A stretch of DNA of 12,580 bases from Sphingobacteriaceae bacterium (GTDB lineage Bacteria; Bacteroidota; Bacteroidia; Sphingobacteriales; Sphingobacteriaceae), in contig JANWIB010000029.1 of NCBI GenBank assembly GCA_025450155.1, positions 1 to 12,580 of the forward strand, written 5' to 3'. Below are positions 1-6,242 of the stretch, one piece after another; the stretch's first letter is position 1, and every line of letters begins with the position of its first letter. Below the pieces are notes generated by a model, which was not told the DNA's origin, ran no database searches, and worked only from the letters and a program-made list of their open reading frames with translations. The translations under genes and the position numbers were made by a program.

Positions 1-28
1 CATTCGCTATTAACTCACTTGCAATCAT
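1..28 (-). CDS. Start of a gene cut by the window edge, possibly a CBS-domain protein
   Basis: An ATG (minus strand, bases 28-26) opens a frame that reads MIASELIAN without a stop to the window edge. It begins 3 bases after the stop of the alpha/beta hydrolase, so it would be the next gene of the same operon. From memory, Bacteroidota CBS-domain proteins encoded beside an alpha/beta hydrolase and NAD kinase often begin with a similar MIASELI-type sequence. That is the only basis for the family guess, and nine codons cannot prove it. That a gene starts here is moderately likely; its identity is an inference. Confidence 0.42.
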
Positions 29-31
29 TAT

Positions 32-796
32 CTATTTCAATAATACCCGGTCTAAAAATTTTTCCAGGTAAACATTAAATTCTTCGGGCCGTTCCATCAT
101 GGGTGCATGTCCACATTTATCAATCCAGTTCAGTTCTGAATTGGGCAATCGCTGATGAAATTCTTCGGCTACTTCCGGAGGAGTAACTCTATCATCTTTG
201 CCCCATATCAAACTTACTGGTATGGTAATCTTATGCAAATCTTTTGCCATATTATGCCGAATGGCAGATTTAGCCATAGCCAATATACGAACGAGCCGGT
301 TTCGATCATTTACGATCCCGTAAACTTCGTCAACAAGCTCTTTAGAAGCCATATCCGGATCATAAAATGTGTATGCTACTTTCTCCCTGATAAATTCGTA
401 ATCCTCACGACGGGGAAATGATCCACCAAATGAGTTTTCATACAACCCTGAACTTCCTGCCAATACCATAGTTTTTACATATTCAGGATGATTAACTGTA
501 AAAATTAAGGCCACGTGTCCGCCCAATGAATTTCCTAATAAGCTTATATTCGTTAGTTTCTTAAACTTAACAAATTTGTATACAAACTTTGCCAGCGTTC
601 CTACTCCGGTGGTTAGTAAAGGTAATTCGTAAATAGGAAGTAACGGAATTACAATGCGATATTTAGAACTGAAGGTGTCTGTAACATCTTTCCAATTGCT
701 CAATGCCCCAAACAAGCCGTGAAGCAATAAAAGGACATCTCCTTCGCCTTCTTCGATATATCTAAATCCGTTTTCTTCTTTTATCTGCAAATTCAT
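32..796 (-). CDS. Alpha/beta-fold hydrolase
   Basis: The protein (254 aa from the chosen ATG) is a single-domain alpha/beta hydrolase, probably cytoplasmic, with no signal peptide. Visible landmarks are the oxyanion-hole HGLFG (residues 26-30), the nucleophile elbow GNSLGG with Ser90, the acid in WGKDDRVTPP (Asp202 by the WGxxD pattern) and the catalytic His230 in CGHAPMMERP. The usual DLPGxGxS segment is replaced by a proline-rich stretch at about residues 51-60, so the substrate cannot be read from the sequence. An upstream in-frame ATG at 820 would add eight residues. I prefer the ATG at 796 because a perfect -7 element (818-825) overlaps the longer start. It is the last complete gene of the minus-strand run and has no SD sequence. 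The fold is secure; reaction and substrate are unknown. Confidence 0.9.
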   Translation of the reverse strand: MNLQIKEENGFRYIEEGEGDVLLLLHGLFGALSNWKDVTDTFSSKYRIVIPLLPIYELPLLTTGVGTLAKFVYKFVKFKKLTNISLLGNSLGGHVALIFTVNHPEYVKTMVLAGSSGLYENSFGGSFPRREDYEFIREKVAYTFYDPDMASKELVDEVYGIVNDRNRLVRILAMAKSAIRHNMAKDLHKITIPVSLIWGKDDRVTPPEVAEEFHQRLPNSELNWIDKCGHAPMMERPEEFNVYLEKFLDRVLLK

Positions 797-817
797 AGTG
801 GTTATTAGTCTTCCCTT

Positions 818-825
818 CAAAACTA
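818..825 (-). promoter_or_regulatory. -7 promoter element for the alpha/beta hydrolase
   Basis: On the minus strand this reads TAGTTTTG, a perfect match to the Bacteroidota -7 consensus TAnnTTTG. The predicted transcription start lies near 811, which gives a leader of about 15 nt before the ATG at 796. I see no clear -33 TTTG at the expected distance. It would give the hydrolase and its downstream partner their own promoter inside the operon, in the gap after yqeY. Confidence 0.45.
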
Positions 826-886
826 TAAAAAGTTTGAAAGTTTAAATACGTAATTGAGAATAAGTTTGGTCGTTATTTATTAAAAG

Positions 887-1336
887 TCAGGATAAAAGTT
901 CTTTCACAACTTCCGAGATGGTTTTACCATCAGCTTTACCTGCTAATTCTTTATTAGCCGCACCTATTACTTTTCCCATGTCTTTTAATTCGACAACACC
1001 TGTTTTAGAAATTATCTCCTTTATATGTGCTTCAATCTCCTGGCGGGATAATTGCTTAGGCAAATAGGCTTCTATCACCTGGATCTCTTCCGCCTCTACT
1101 TTATAAAGATCTTCACGATTTTGGGCTTTGTATATGTCTGCAGATTCTTTGCGTTGCTTTACCAATTTTTGCAAAACTTTAATTTCATTCTCCTCTGATA
1201 AAGTTTCTGACGCTCCTTTTTCTGTTTTTGCTAATAACAAAGCTGCTTTTATTGCCCGAAGGCCTCGTAAATGTACCTCATTTTTAGCAAGCATTGCTGC
1301 TTTTATGTCCTGATCTATTTGTTGTTGTAGTGCCAT
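887..1336 (-). CDS. yqeY: YqeY family protein (GatB/YqeY domain)
   Basis: The 149-residue protein spans the full usual length of the YqeY family, a small, largely helical domain homologous to the C-terminal tail of GatB, the tRNA amidotransferase subunit. Recognisable parts are the N-terminal LRAIKAALLLAKTEK helix, the central QRKESADIY stretch, the EEIQVIEAYLPKQLS segment, and the C-terminal DMGKVIGAANKELAGKADG element. The family's molecular role is not established; a link to tRNA or translation is inferred from homology. In Firmicutes yqeY commonly sits next to rpsU. Here it lies 45 bp behind a dehydrogenase gene. It is the only gene in the window with a strong SD (AGAGGAGG, ending 5 nt before the ATG), and the leader around it is unusual (see the separate entry). 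No signal peptide or membrane segment is visible. Confidence 0.93.
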   Translation of the reverse strand: MALQQQIDQDIKAAMLAKNEVHLRGLRAIKAALLLAKTEKGASETLSEENEIKVLQKLVKQRKESADIYKAQNREDLYKVEAEEIQVIEAYLPKQLSRQEIEAHIKEIISKTGVVELKDMGKVIGAANKELAGKADGKTISEVVKELLS

Positions 1337-1341
1337 ATTTG

Positions 1342-1371
1342 CCTCCTCTAATCTCCTCTAAAAAGGAGATT
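1342..1371 (-). promoter_or_regulatory. yqeY leader: tandem Shine-Dalgarno motif with hairpin
   Basis: Read on the minus strand towards yqeY, two 10-nt units follow each other, TTAGAGGAGA (1361-1352) and TTAGAGGAGG (1351-1342), differing in one base. The second is a canonical SD 5 nt before the ATG. Just upstream, AATCTCCT (1371-1364) pairs perfectly over 8 bp with AGGAGATT (1357-1350) across a 6-nt loop, using part of the first unit. The same arm could instead form about 6 pairs with the proximal SD, so two exclusive structures are possible. The arm and the bases after it (TCTCCTTTTT) resemble the 16S rRNA 3' tail. On the plus strand the hairpin is followed by a T-rich run and would look like an intrinsic terminator, but no plus-strand gene needs one here. 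Control of translation is inferred. Confidence 0.5.
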
Positions 1372-1381
1372 TTATTTTTTA

Positions 1382-2140
1382 TTATTTCTTTAAAATAGTC
1401 GTTGCCGTTGCCTGTGCTGTGGATGTAACAATCAAATCATTAATACAAACATGTGGTGGCAGACTAACTGCGTACCAAATAATATCGGCTATATCTTTAG
1501 CTGCTAAGGGAACAAAGCCCTCATAAACTTTTTTAGCCCGCTCTTTATCTCCTTTAAATCGAACTTCTGAAAATTCTGTTGCTACTGCTCCCGGATGTAT
1601 GCCCGTTACTTTTATTCCATAAGGCAATAAATCAATTCGCATTGCTTTATTCAATGAATCGACAGCATGTTTAGTAGCACAATATACATTACCATTTGGA
1701 TAAGTTTCTTTTCCGGCGGTTGATCCTAAGTTTATAATATGCCCTTGTTTACGTTCTACCATCCAATTAGACACCACTTTAGTAACATATAACAATCCTT
1801 TTATATTCGTATCAATCATGGTATCCCAATCAGAAGTGCTGCCCTGATGTATCGGATCTAAGCCCTGACTAAGGCCTGCATTGTTAATCAATACATCTAC
1901 CACTTTCCATTTTTCCGGAAGAAGTTGTAGCTGTTTCTGCACCTCTTCTTTATTCCGAACATCTAACGCAATGGCCTTCACTTCAATACGATAATCTTTT
2001 ACCAGTTCCTCAGCTAAGGCGTGTAATCGCTCTGTTCTTCTGCCAATTAAAATCAGGTTATAACCCTTACTAGCAAAAAGGGAAGCACAAGCTTGTCCAA
2101 TTCCTGCTGTTGCACCTGTAATTAATGCCAGTTTTATCAT
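1382..2140 (-). CDS. Short-chain dehydrogenase/reductase, YdfG-like
   Basis: The 252-residue protein is a classical SDR oxidoreductase of normal length. It has the Rossmann glycine motif TGATAGIG (residues 8-15), the NNAG motif (86-89), Asn113, Ser140, and the catalytic pair Tyr153/Lys157 in YCATK. Arg34-Arg35 after the second strand favours NADP(H). The stretch HPGAVATEFSEVRFKGD near residues 182-198 and the LPPHVCIN segment match the YdfG branch, whose known members act on 3-hydroxy acids such as serine, L-allo-threonine and malonic semialdehyde derivatives. The actual substrate here is an inference. It lies 62 bp after porT and 45 bp before yqeY, same strand. Upstream, a one-mismatch -7 box (TAATTTCG, 2166-2159) could drive it, but reading through from ubiE-porT is equally possible. 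Confidence 0.92.
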   Translation of the reverse strand: MIKLALITGATAGIGQACASLFASKGYNLILIGRRTERLHALAEELVKDYRIEVKAIALDVRNKEEVQKQLQLLPEKWKVVDVLINNAGLSQGLDPIHQGSTSDWDTMIDTNIKGLLYVTKVVSNWMVERKQGHIINLGSTAGKETYPNGNVYCATKHAVDSLNKAMRIDLLPYGIKVTGIHPGAVATEFSEVRFKGDKERAKKVYEGFVPLAAKDIADIIWYAVSLPPHVCINDLIVTSTAQATATTILKK

Positions 2141-2202
2141 TACATAGTATTAAGGGTACGAAATTACAGTTTTTTCGCTTCATGAAACTTTTGAGTTTCT
2201 TT

Positions 2203-2952
2203 CTACTCAAAATAAAGGCTAAACTGTACATTACGAAGAAAAAGTCTATCGAGTGGAGTAGAATACGGATGTTTTTCGGGCTTTAACACATTGTTAAATG
2301 AATTGGATAACTTCAGTTCAGGAGAAAGTTTAAAAAATTCAAAATATAAATCCAAGCCGATTCCAGCCTCATAAGAAAGAATAGTACTTTTATTTTTTAC
2401 CAGCTTTTCAAGAAAAGGAAAGTCCGAATCATCCGTTTTCTTTTTGGATATAATGTCCATCGAGTATTTAATACCGCCCAGCATATAGGCTCTGAAATTA
2501 TTCCTCCGGTCTGACTTAAGTTTTATACCAATAGGAAAATCAACCATAGTCGCCTGTACTCTTTTTTGCAAAAGAGACCCTATCGCATTAGGCACGTCCA
2601 GCACCAAGCCCGGCCGGTATTGGTAGTTTAAAAAACGATCTGTAAAAGCTAATGAAGGGGTAAAACGAAGATTAACATTCTCGCCTAAACGCAGGTCGCT
2701 TACAAAACCAATTCCAAAACCGGTGGAAGCGGGAGAACTAATACTGTATAACGAATCTGCCACTAAACCATTCTCATCAAAGTAAGGATTACGCCAACTC
2801 GTTTGTTTATAAATTTTATAATCAGACGAGATGTAGTGAAAGCCAAAACCGAAATGCAGATACTCGTCATCAACCCCTCCACCCCAGTTTTGGGCAAATG
2901 CGGCCAACCTGAAAAAAAGAATAAAAATTACGAGGAGTGAGCGTTTACTCAT
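2203..2952 (-). CDS. porT: PorT-type outer-membrane protein of the type IX secretion system
   Basis: This 249-residue protein has a type I signal peptide (charged MSKR, then a hydrophobic run, likely cleaved after AFA at residue 20). The rest is a small beta-barrel of alternating hydrophobic strands ending in an aromatic C-terminus (FSLYFE). The HFGFGFHY start of the mature chain and the block ISSPASTGFGIGFVSDLRLGE followed by LRFTPSLAF (residues 71-103) fit the PorT/SprT family. PorT is required for T9SS secretion in Porphyromonas, and SprT for gliding and secretion in Flavobacterium. The start codon overlaps the stop of ubiE in an ATGA, so translation is probably coupled. From memory, ubiE-porT adjacency is common in Bacteroidota and supports the call over a generic porin-family label. 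The T9SS cargo at the right end of the window agrees with an active system. Confidence 0.85.
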   Translation of the reverse strand: MSKRSLLVIFILFFRLAAFAQNWGGGVDDEYLHFGFGFHYISSDYKIYKQTSWRNPYFDENGLVADSLYSISSPASTGFGIGFVSDLRLGENVNLRFTPSLAFTDRFLNYQYRPGLVLDVPNAIGSLLQKRVQATMVDFPIGIKLKSDRRNNFRAYMLGGIKYSMDIISKKKTDDSDFPFLEKLVKNKSTILSYEAGIGLDLYFEFFKLSPELKLSNSFNNVLKPEKHPYSTPLDRLFLRNVQFSLYFE

Positions 2953-3680
2953 TTAATTCCGGTATAAATAGAACAGATACCAAACGCTAAAGGCCGGCTT
3001 TTAGTATGGCGATATCCAACTTTTTCCATCAATGCCGTAAAGTTTTTTCCATCCGGAAAAGCAGCTACAGATTCTGGCAGATAGGCATAAGCACTGTTGT
3101 CTTTTGAAAAAATCTTTCCAATTGTTGGCATAATATAATGAAAGTAGAACTTATAGAGTTGCTTTATTGGAAATGCCCTTGGTTTTGAAAACTCCAAAAT
3201 TACCGCCTTACCACCCGGAACCAACACCCGCAACATCTCGGCTAAACCTGTTTCCAGGTTTTCGAAATTACGAACCCCATAAGCTACTGTAATGGCATCA
3301 AAGCTATTATCATCAAACAAAAGCTTCTCCGAATCGCCTAAACGCACCTCAAAAATGTCTTGCATATGGCGTTTTTTGATTTTCTTCCCGGCAATATCCA
3401 GCATACCCTGAGAAATATCTACTCCGATAATTTTAGCGGGTTTTAAAATTTTAATCGCTTCGAAAGCAAAATCACCAGTTCCGGTTGCTACATCAAGAAT
3501 AGTACGGGGATGATCTTTTAACAACTGTTTAATAGCCTTTTTTCGCCAGATAATGTCTATTCCTAATGAAAAAAAATGATTGAAAAAATCATACGTGCGA
3601 GAAATGTTATTGAACATGTTTACTACCTGCTCTTTCTTGGTAGCATGAGGATCTTTATATGGAGTTATAGTTTCTGGCAT
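2949..3680 (-). CDS. ubiE: Demethylmenaquinone methyltransferase UbiE/MenG
   Basis: This is a 243-residue SAM-dependent methyltransferase of the UbiE/MenG family, which carries out C-methylation of demethylmenaquinol near the end of menaquinone synthesis. Family signatures are YDFFNHFFSLGIDIIWR (residues 30-46), the SAM-binding LDVATGTGD (62-70), the acidic GVDIS end of strand 2 (86-90), YGVRNFENLETGLAEM (134-149) and YLPESVAAFPDG (200-211). Length is typical. Reading could begin at a TTG at 3704, but the ATG at 3680 gives the usual family N-terminus and is preferred. Since Bacteroidota use menaquinone, only the menaquinone reaction is expected, not the ubiquinone one. It heads the minus-strand run and overlaps porT by 4 bp. 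Confidence 0.96.
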   Translation of the reverse strand: MPETITPYKDPHATKKEQVVNMFNNISRTYDFFNHFFSLGIDIIWRKKAIKQLLKDHPRTILDVATGTGDFAFEAIKILKPAKIIGVDISQGMLDIAGKKIKKRHMQDIFEVRLGDSEKLLFDDNSFDAITVAYGVRNFENLETGLAEMLRVLVPGGKAVILEFSKPRAFPIKQLYKFYFHYIMPTIGKIFSKDNSAYAYLPESVAAFPDGKNFTALMEKVGYRHTKSRPLAFGICSIYTGIK

Positions 3681-3791
3681 AGCCCCGGTAAAGATAGCGA
3701 TCAATTAATCAATGTGCTAATGTCTATTTCAATAAACACAGCTACTTATTTCCGTATCTGCACATTCATATTTCTTTCTACCTTTACCAAA
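3681..3791. promoter_or_regulatory. Divergent intergenic region between ubiE and engB
   Basis: This 111-bp AT-rich gap must contain promoters for both the ubiE-porT run (minus) and engB-prenyltransferase (plus). I find no perfect TAnnTTTG in it. Nearly identical 10-mers lie just before both start codons: TATCTTTACC on the minus strand (3696-3687) and TACCTTTACC on the plus strand (3779-3788). Each matches the -7 consensus in all but its last base, but they sit so close to the ATGs that mRNAs started from them would be almost leaderless. The exact promoters cannot be fixed from the sequence alone. Confidence 0.4.
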
Positions 3792-4415
3792 ATGAATATA
3801 AAATCGGCAGAATTTAAATGCAGCAATACTAAAATAGATAAACTGCCGCCACCCCTATTACCCGAATATGCTTTTATCGGACGCTCTAATGTGGGTAAGT
3901 CTTCTCTTATTAATACACTTACACAAAAAAAGGGATTAGCAAAAACCTCGCAAACGCCAGGAAAAACCCAATTAATTAATCATTTTCTAATTAATGAAAA
4001 ATGGTATATTGTTGATTTACCGGGCTATGGCTTTGCTAAAGCCTCTAAAAACAATCGCACTGCTTGGGAGCGTTTTATCAGGGCTTATTTATTAAAGCGT
4101 GAGAGCTTGCAATGTATTTTTTTATTGATTGACAGTCGATTGGAACCTCAAAAAAATGATCTGGAGTTTTGCGCCTGGCTGGGAGAAAAAAGTATCCCTT
4201 TTATCTTGATATATACTAAAGCGGATAAACAATCTAACTATATAACTCAACAAAACGTAAGTAAGTTCGGCAAAGCACTGCTTGAGTATTTTGAGGAACT
4301 TCCGCAACAGTTTATTACTTCATCAGAAACACAGCAGGGACGAGAGGAGATTCTGGATTTTATTGGTGAAATAAATAATCGTTTTGTTTCACCTCAAGAG
4401 GGGACTTATTATTAA
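3792..4415 (+). CDS. engB: Ribosome biogenesis GTPase EngB (YihA/YsxC)
   Basis: This 207-residue protein is a complete EngB-type GTPase, cytoplasmic, needed for assembly of the large ribosomal subunit in the bacteria where it has been studied. All GTP-binding motifs are visible: G1 GRSNVGKS (residues 30-37), the switch I threonine in QTPGKTQ (54-60), G3 DLPGYGFAK (75-83), G4 TKAD (142-145) and a G5-like TSSETQQG (176-183). The open frame continues 72 codons upstream, but those residues are not EngB-like and overlap the divergent ubiE. The ATG at 3792 gives the normal family N-terminus and length. No SD is visible, only an A-rich start context (ACCAAAATG). The prenyltransferase gene follows after 2 bp, which indicates co-transcription. 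Confidence 0.96.
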   Translation: MNIKSAEFKCSNTKIDKLPPPLLPEYAFIGRSNVGKSSLINTLTQKKGLAKTSQTPGKTQLINHFLINEKWYIVDLPGYGFAKASKNNRTAWERFIRAYLLKRESLQCIFLLIDSRLEPQKNDLEFCAWLGEKSIPFILIYTKADKQSNYITQQNVSKFGKALLEYFEELPQQFITSSETQQGREEILDFIGEINNRFVSPQEGTYY

Positions 4416-4417
4416 AA

Positions 4418-5278
4418 ATGAAAAAATATCTTTCATTAGTACTTTTTGCTCATACCATTTTTGCCATGCCCTTTGCTTTTATTGGCTTTTTTCTGGCAAT
4501 ATCTACAACAAATTATCCTTTTAGCTGGATGAACCTGGTGTTTATGATTTTGTGTATGATTTTTGCCCGCAATGCGGCCATGGCCTTTAATCGCTATCTG
4601 GATCGCAATTTTGATGCAAAAAATCTGCGCACCGCAGTTCGCGATATTCCAGCAGGAAAAATTAAGGCTATAAATGCCCTGCTATTTACGTTGATTAATT
4701 GTGTGCTGTTCATCTTCACCACGTATTTTATCAATACACTTTGCTTTTACCTCTCTCCAGTGGCACTCACTGTAATTTTAGGGTATAGTTACACCAAGCG
4801 TTTCACACCGTTATGCCATTTGATTTTGGGAATCGGTTTGGGGCTTGCACCCTTGGGGGCTTACCTATTGGTTACCGGAGAATTCGCCTTACTACCGATC
4901 CTGTTTTCGCTGGCAGTAGTCTGCTGGGTAAGCGGATTTGATATTATTTATTCCCTGCAAGACGAGGAATTTGACAAACAGCATAATTTATATTCCATCC
5001 CATCGGTATTGGGGCAAAAAAAAGCGCTTTTGGTCTCTTCTATATTGCATAGCTGCAGCGTGATCTTTATTATTTTACCTGTTTTCTTAACTGCTTTGGG
5101 TTGGTTTTATTATTTGGGCGTATGCTTTTTTATTGGATTACTGATTTACCAGCATCGATTGGTAAAACCCAATGATTTGACTAAAGTTGACCGGGCGTTT
5201 TTTACAACCAACGGGGTAGCATCGGTAATTTTTGCGGTTTGCTTTCTATTGGATGTGTACTTCAGATCATTATTCTAA
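4418..5278 (+). CDS. UbiA-family prenyltransferase, probably menaquinone-type (MqnP-like)
   Basis: This is a 286-residue polytopic inner-membrane protein with about eight to nine hydrophobic segments. Both Mg-diphosphate binding motifs of the UbiA superfamily are intact: NRYLDRNFD (Asn58, Asp62, Asp66) and DIIYSLQDEEFD (Asp175, Tyr178, Asp182, Asp186). Between them are RTAVRDIPAGKI (71-82) and GYSYTKRFTPLCH (122-134). The closest annotation label is 4-hydroxybenzoate polyprenyltransferase. The MAFNRYLDRNFDAKN context is typical of the UbiA homologues of menaquinone-making bacteria, including those assigned to the futalosine pathway as MqnP. Attachment of the prenyl chain to a naphthoate precursor of menaquinone is therefore the better guess than ubiquinone synthesis. 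It is coupled to engB (2-bp gap) and lies across the divergent region from ubiE. Its last 9 bases overlap the 3' end of the next gene. Confidence 0.9.
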   Translation: MKKYLSLVLFAHTIFAMPFAFIGFFLAISTTNYPFSWMNLVFMILCMIFARNAAMAFNRYLDRNFDAKNLRTAVRDIPAGKIKAINALLFTLINCVLFIFTTYFINTLCFYLSPVALTVILGYSYTKRFTPLCHLILGIGLGLAPLGAYLLVTGEFALLPILFSLAVVCWVSGFDIIYSLQDEEFDKQHNLYSIPSVLGQKKALLVSSILHSCSVIFIILPVFLTALGWFYYLGVCFFIGLLIYQHRLVKPNDLTKVDRAFFTTNGVASVIFAVCFLLDVYFRSLF

Positions 5279-6148
5279 TGGCATAATCCAACTATCAAAA
5301 TGCTCATAATCTCTGGGCAAAGGCAAATTAGAGAATTTTTCCTTTTTCAATACCAAGGCACCTCGTCCGACCCACATACTAAATATATCACCCACCCGCA
5401 AAATTTTAGTTCTGGTAAAAAAATTCTCCCCTGAGTCGGAAGAAACATGATCCTCATATAAATTTCCATGAGATCGGCTGGGAAGAACTGTTACGGTGCG
5501 ATCAGCAGGATAAATGATAATAGGTATGGATTCACCCGTATTTTTATTTACGATATTAAATTTTCCTGGCCGAACTGCTTTAAAAAATGCTGTATAGGAT
5601 GTCCTGATTTGAAGGTTTGCCAGAAGTATACTATCTATTCGAGTACCCATATATTCTAATTCACCAATGGAGCGACTTATCTTATCTTTAGTTAATTTCA
5701 GAGAAGCTTCATAAGCTGGTGGTTCTGGTAGTCCATAATTGCCAAACCCAAGAAAAACCTCTCCTGGTTCATTATCATATCGGCTTTTTGTTAAAAATTG
5801 AAAGTTTGTTATGTGTTCGCCTATCGGAATTGGCACTACAACAGTATCTCTCATGTGAAGATATTGATTTTTACCAATGGTTAAATGATACTCATAATCA
5901 TTGTAACGATAAGCGCTCCCTAATGTCTCGAATTGAAACCGGATCACAAAAAATCCTTCCGATTTAGCAACAGCCCGAATTAGCCAATAGGTGTCCTGTT
6001 GGTATCCTTTAACTTTAATCTCATCGGATATATATTTAAAATTTTGGCCATACGTTGCTTCAAATTTTTCTTTTAAAGATTCTTGCTGAGACTGAGCGGG
6101 TACTCTAAAGCATAAAACAAAAAAAATCAACCAAATACTATTTTTCAT
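5270..6148 (-). CDS. Secreted protein of unknown function
   Basis: I do not recognise the family. From the ATG at 6148 the protein has 292 residues and a type I signal peptide (MKNSIW, hydrophobic core WLIFFVLCF, likely cleavage after PAQS at residue 20). Cys13 lies inside the core and is not in a lipobox, so a lipoprotein is unlikely. The mature part is rich in aromatic residues and predicted beta strands, with a long central region alternating charged and hydrophobic residues, and no visible catalytic motif or T9SS sorting tail. It ends in MPLE. A periplasmic or surface location is inferred. An in-frame start at 6178 would add ten residues before the signal peptide and is less likely. The gene is convergent with the prenyltransferase (9-bp overlap of 3' ends) and divergent from the oligopeptidase. 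No SD and no perfect -7 element were found. Confidence 0.75.
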   Translation of the reverse strand: MKNSIWLIFFVLCFRVPAQSQQESLKEKFEATYGQNFKYISDEIKVKGYQQDTYWLIRAVAKSEGFFVIRFQFETLGSAYRYNDYEYHLTIGKNQYLHMRDTVVVPIPIGEHITNFQFLTKSRYDNEPGEVFLGFGNYGLPEPPAYEASLKLTKDKISRSIGELEYMGTRIDSILLANLQIRTSYTAFFKAVRPGKFNIVNKNTGESIPIIIYPADRTVTVLPSRSHGNLYEDHVSSDSGENFFTRTKILRVGDIFSMWVGRGALVLKKEKFSNLPLPRDYEHFDSWIMPLE

Positions 6149-6195
6149 ACTTGTATTTAAGATAACAATGAATAGCAAAAAATAAACGACTAGTA

Positions 6196-6203
6196 TAGAT
6201 TTG
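6196..6203 (+). promoter_or_regulatory. -7 promoter element for the M3 peptidase
   Basis: TAGATTTG is a perfect TAnnTTTG match 39 bp before the ATG of the M3 peptidase gene. Transcription would begin near 6210, leaving an A-rich leader of about 33 nt. No -33 TTTG is present at 19-20 bp upstream, so the promoter may be weak or activator-dependent, or the match may be chance. Confidence 0.5.
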
Positions 6204-6242
6204 CTAACTTCGCAATATTCTTCTTAAAAAATCAAGAAAAAT

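Noticed and set aside
1350..1380. Intrinsic terminator on the plus strand (8-bp stem followed by a T-rich run)
   Set aside because: The shape fits, but no plus-strand gene lies upstream and the stem overlaps the yqeY ribosome-binding region, so a role in the yqeY leader is more likely. An antisense terminator is not excluded.
2184..2199. GAAACT-TTTG-AGTTTC hairpin just after the porT stop, as a terminator
   Set aside because: The stem is only 6 bp and AT-rich, and no T-run follows it in the direction of porT transcription.
3576..3791. N-terminal extension of EngB by 72 residues
   Set aside because: The added residues do not resemble EngB, run into the divergent ubiE gene and would swallow its promoter region. 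The ATG at 3792 gives the family's normal length.
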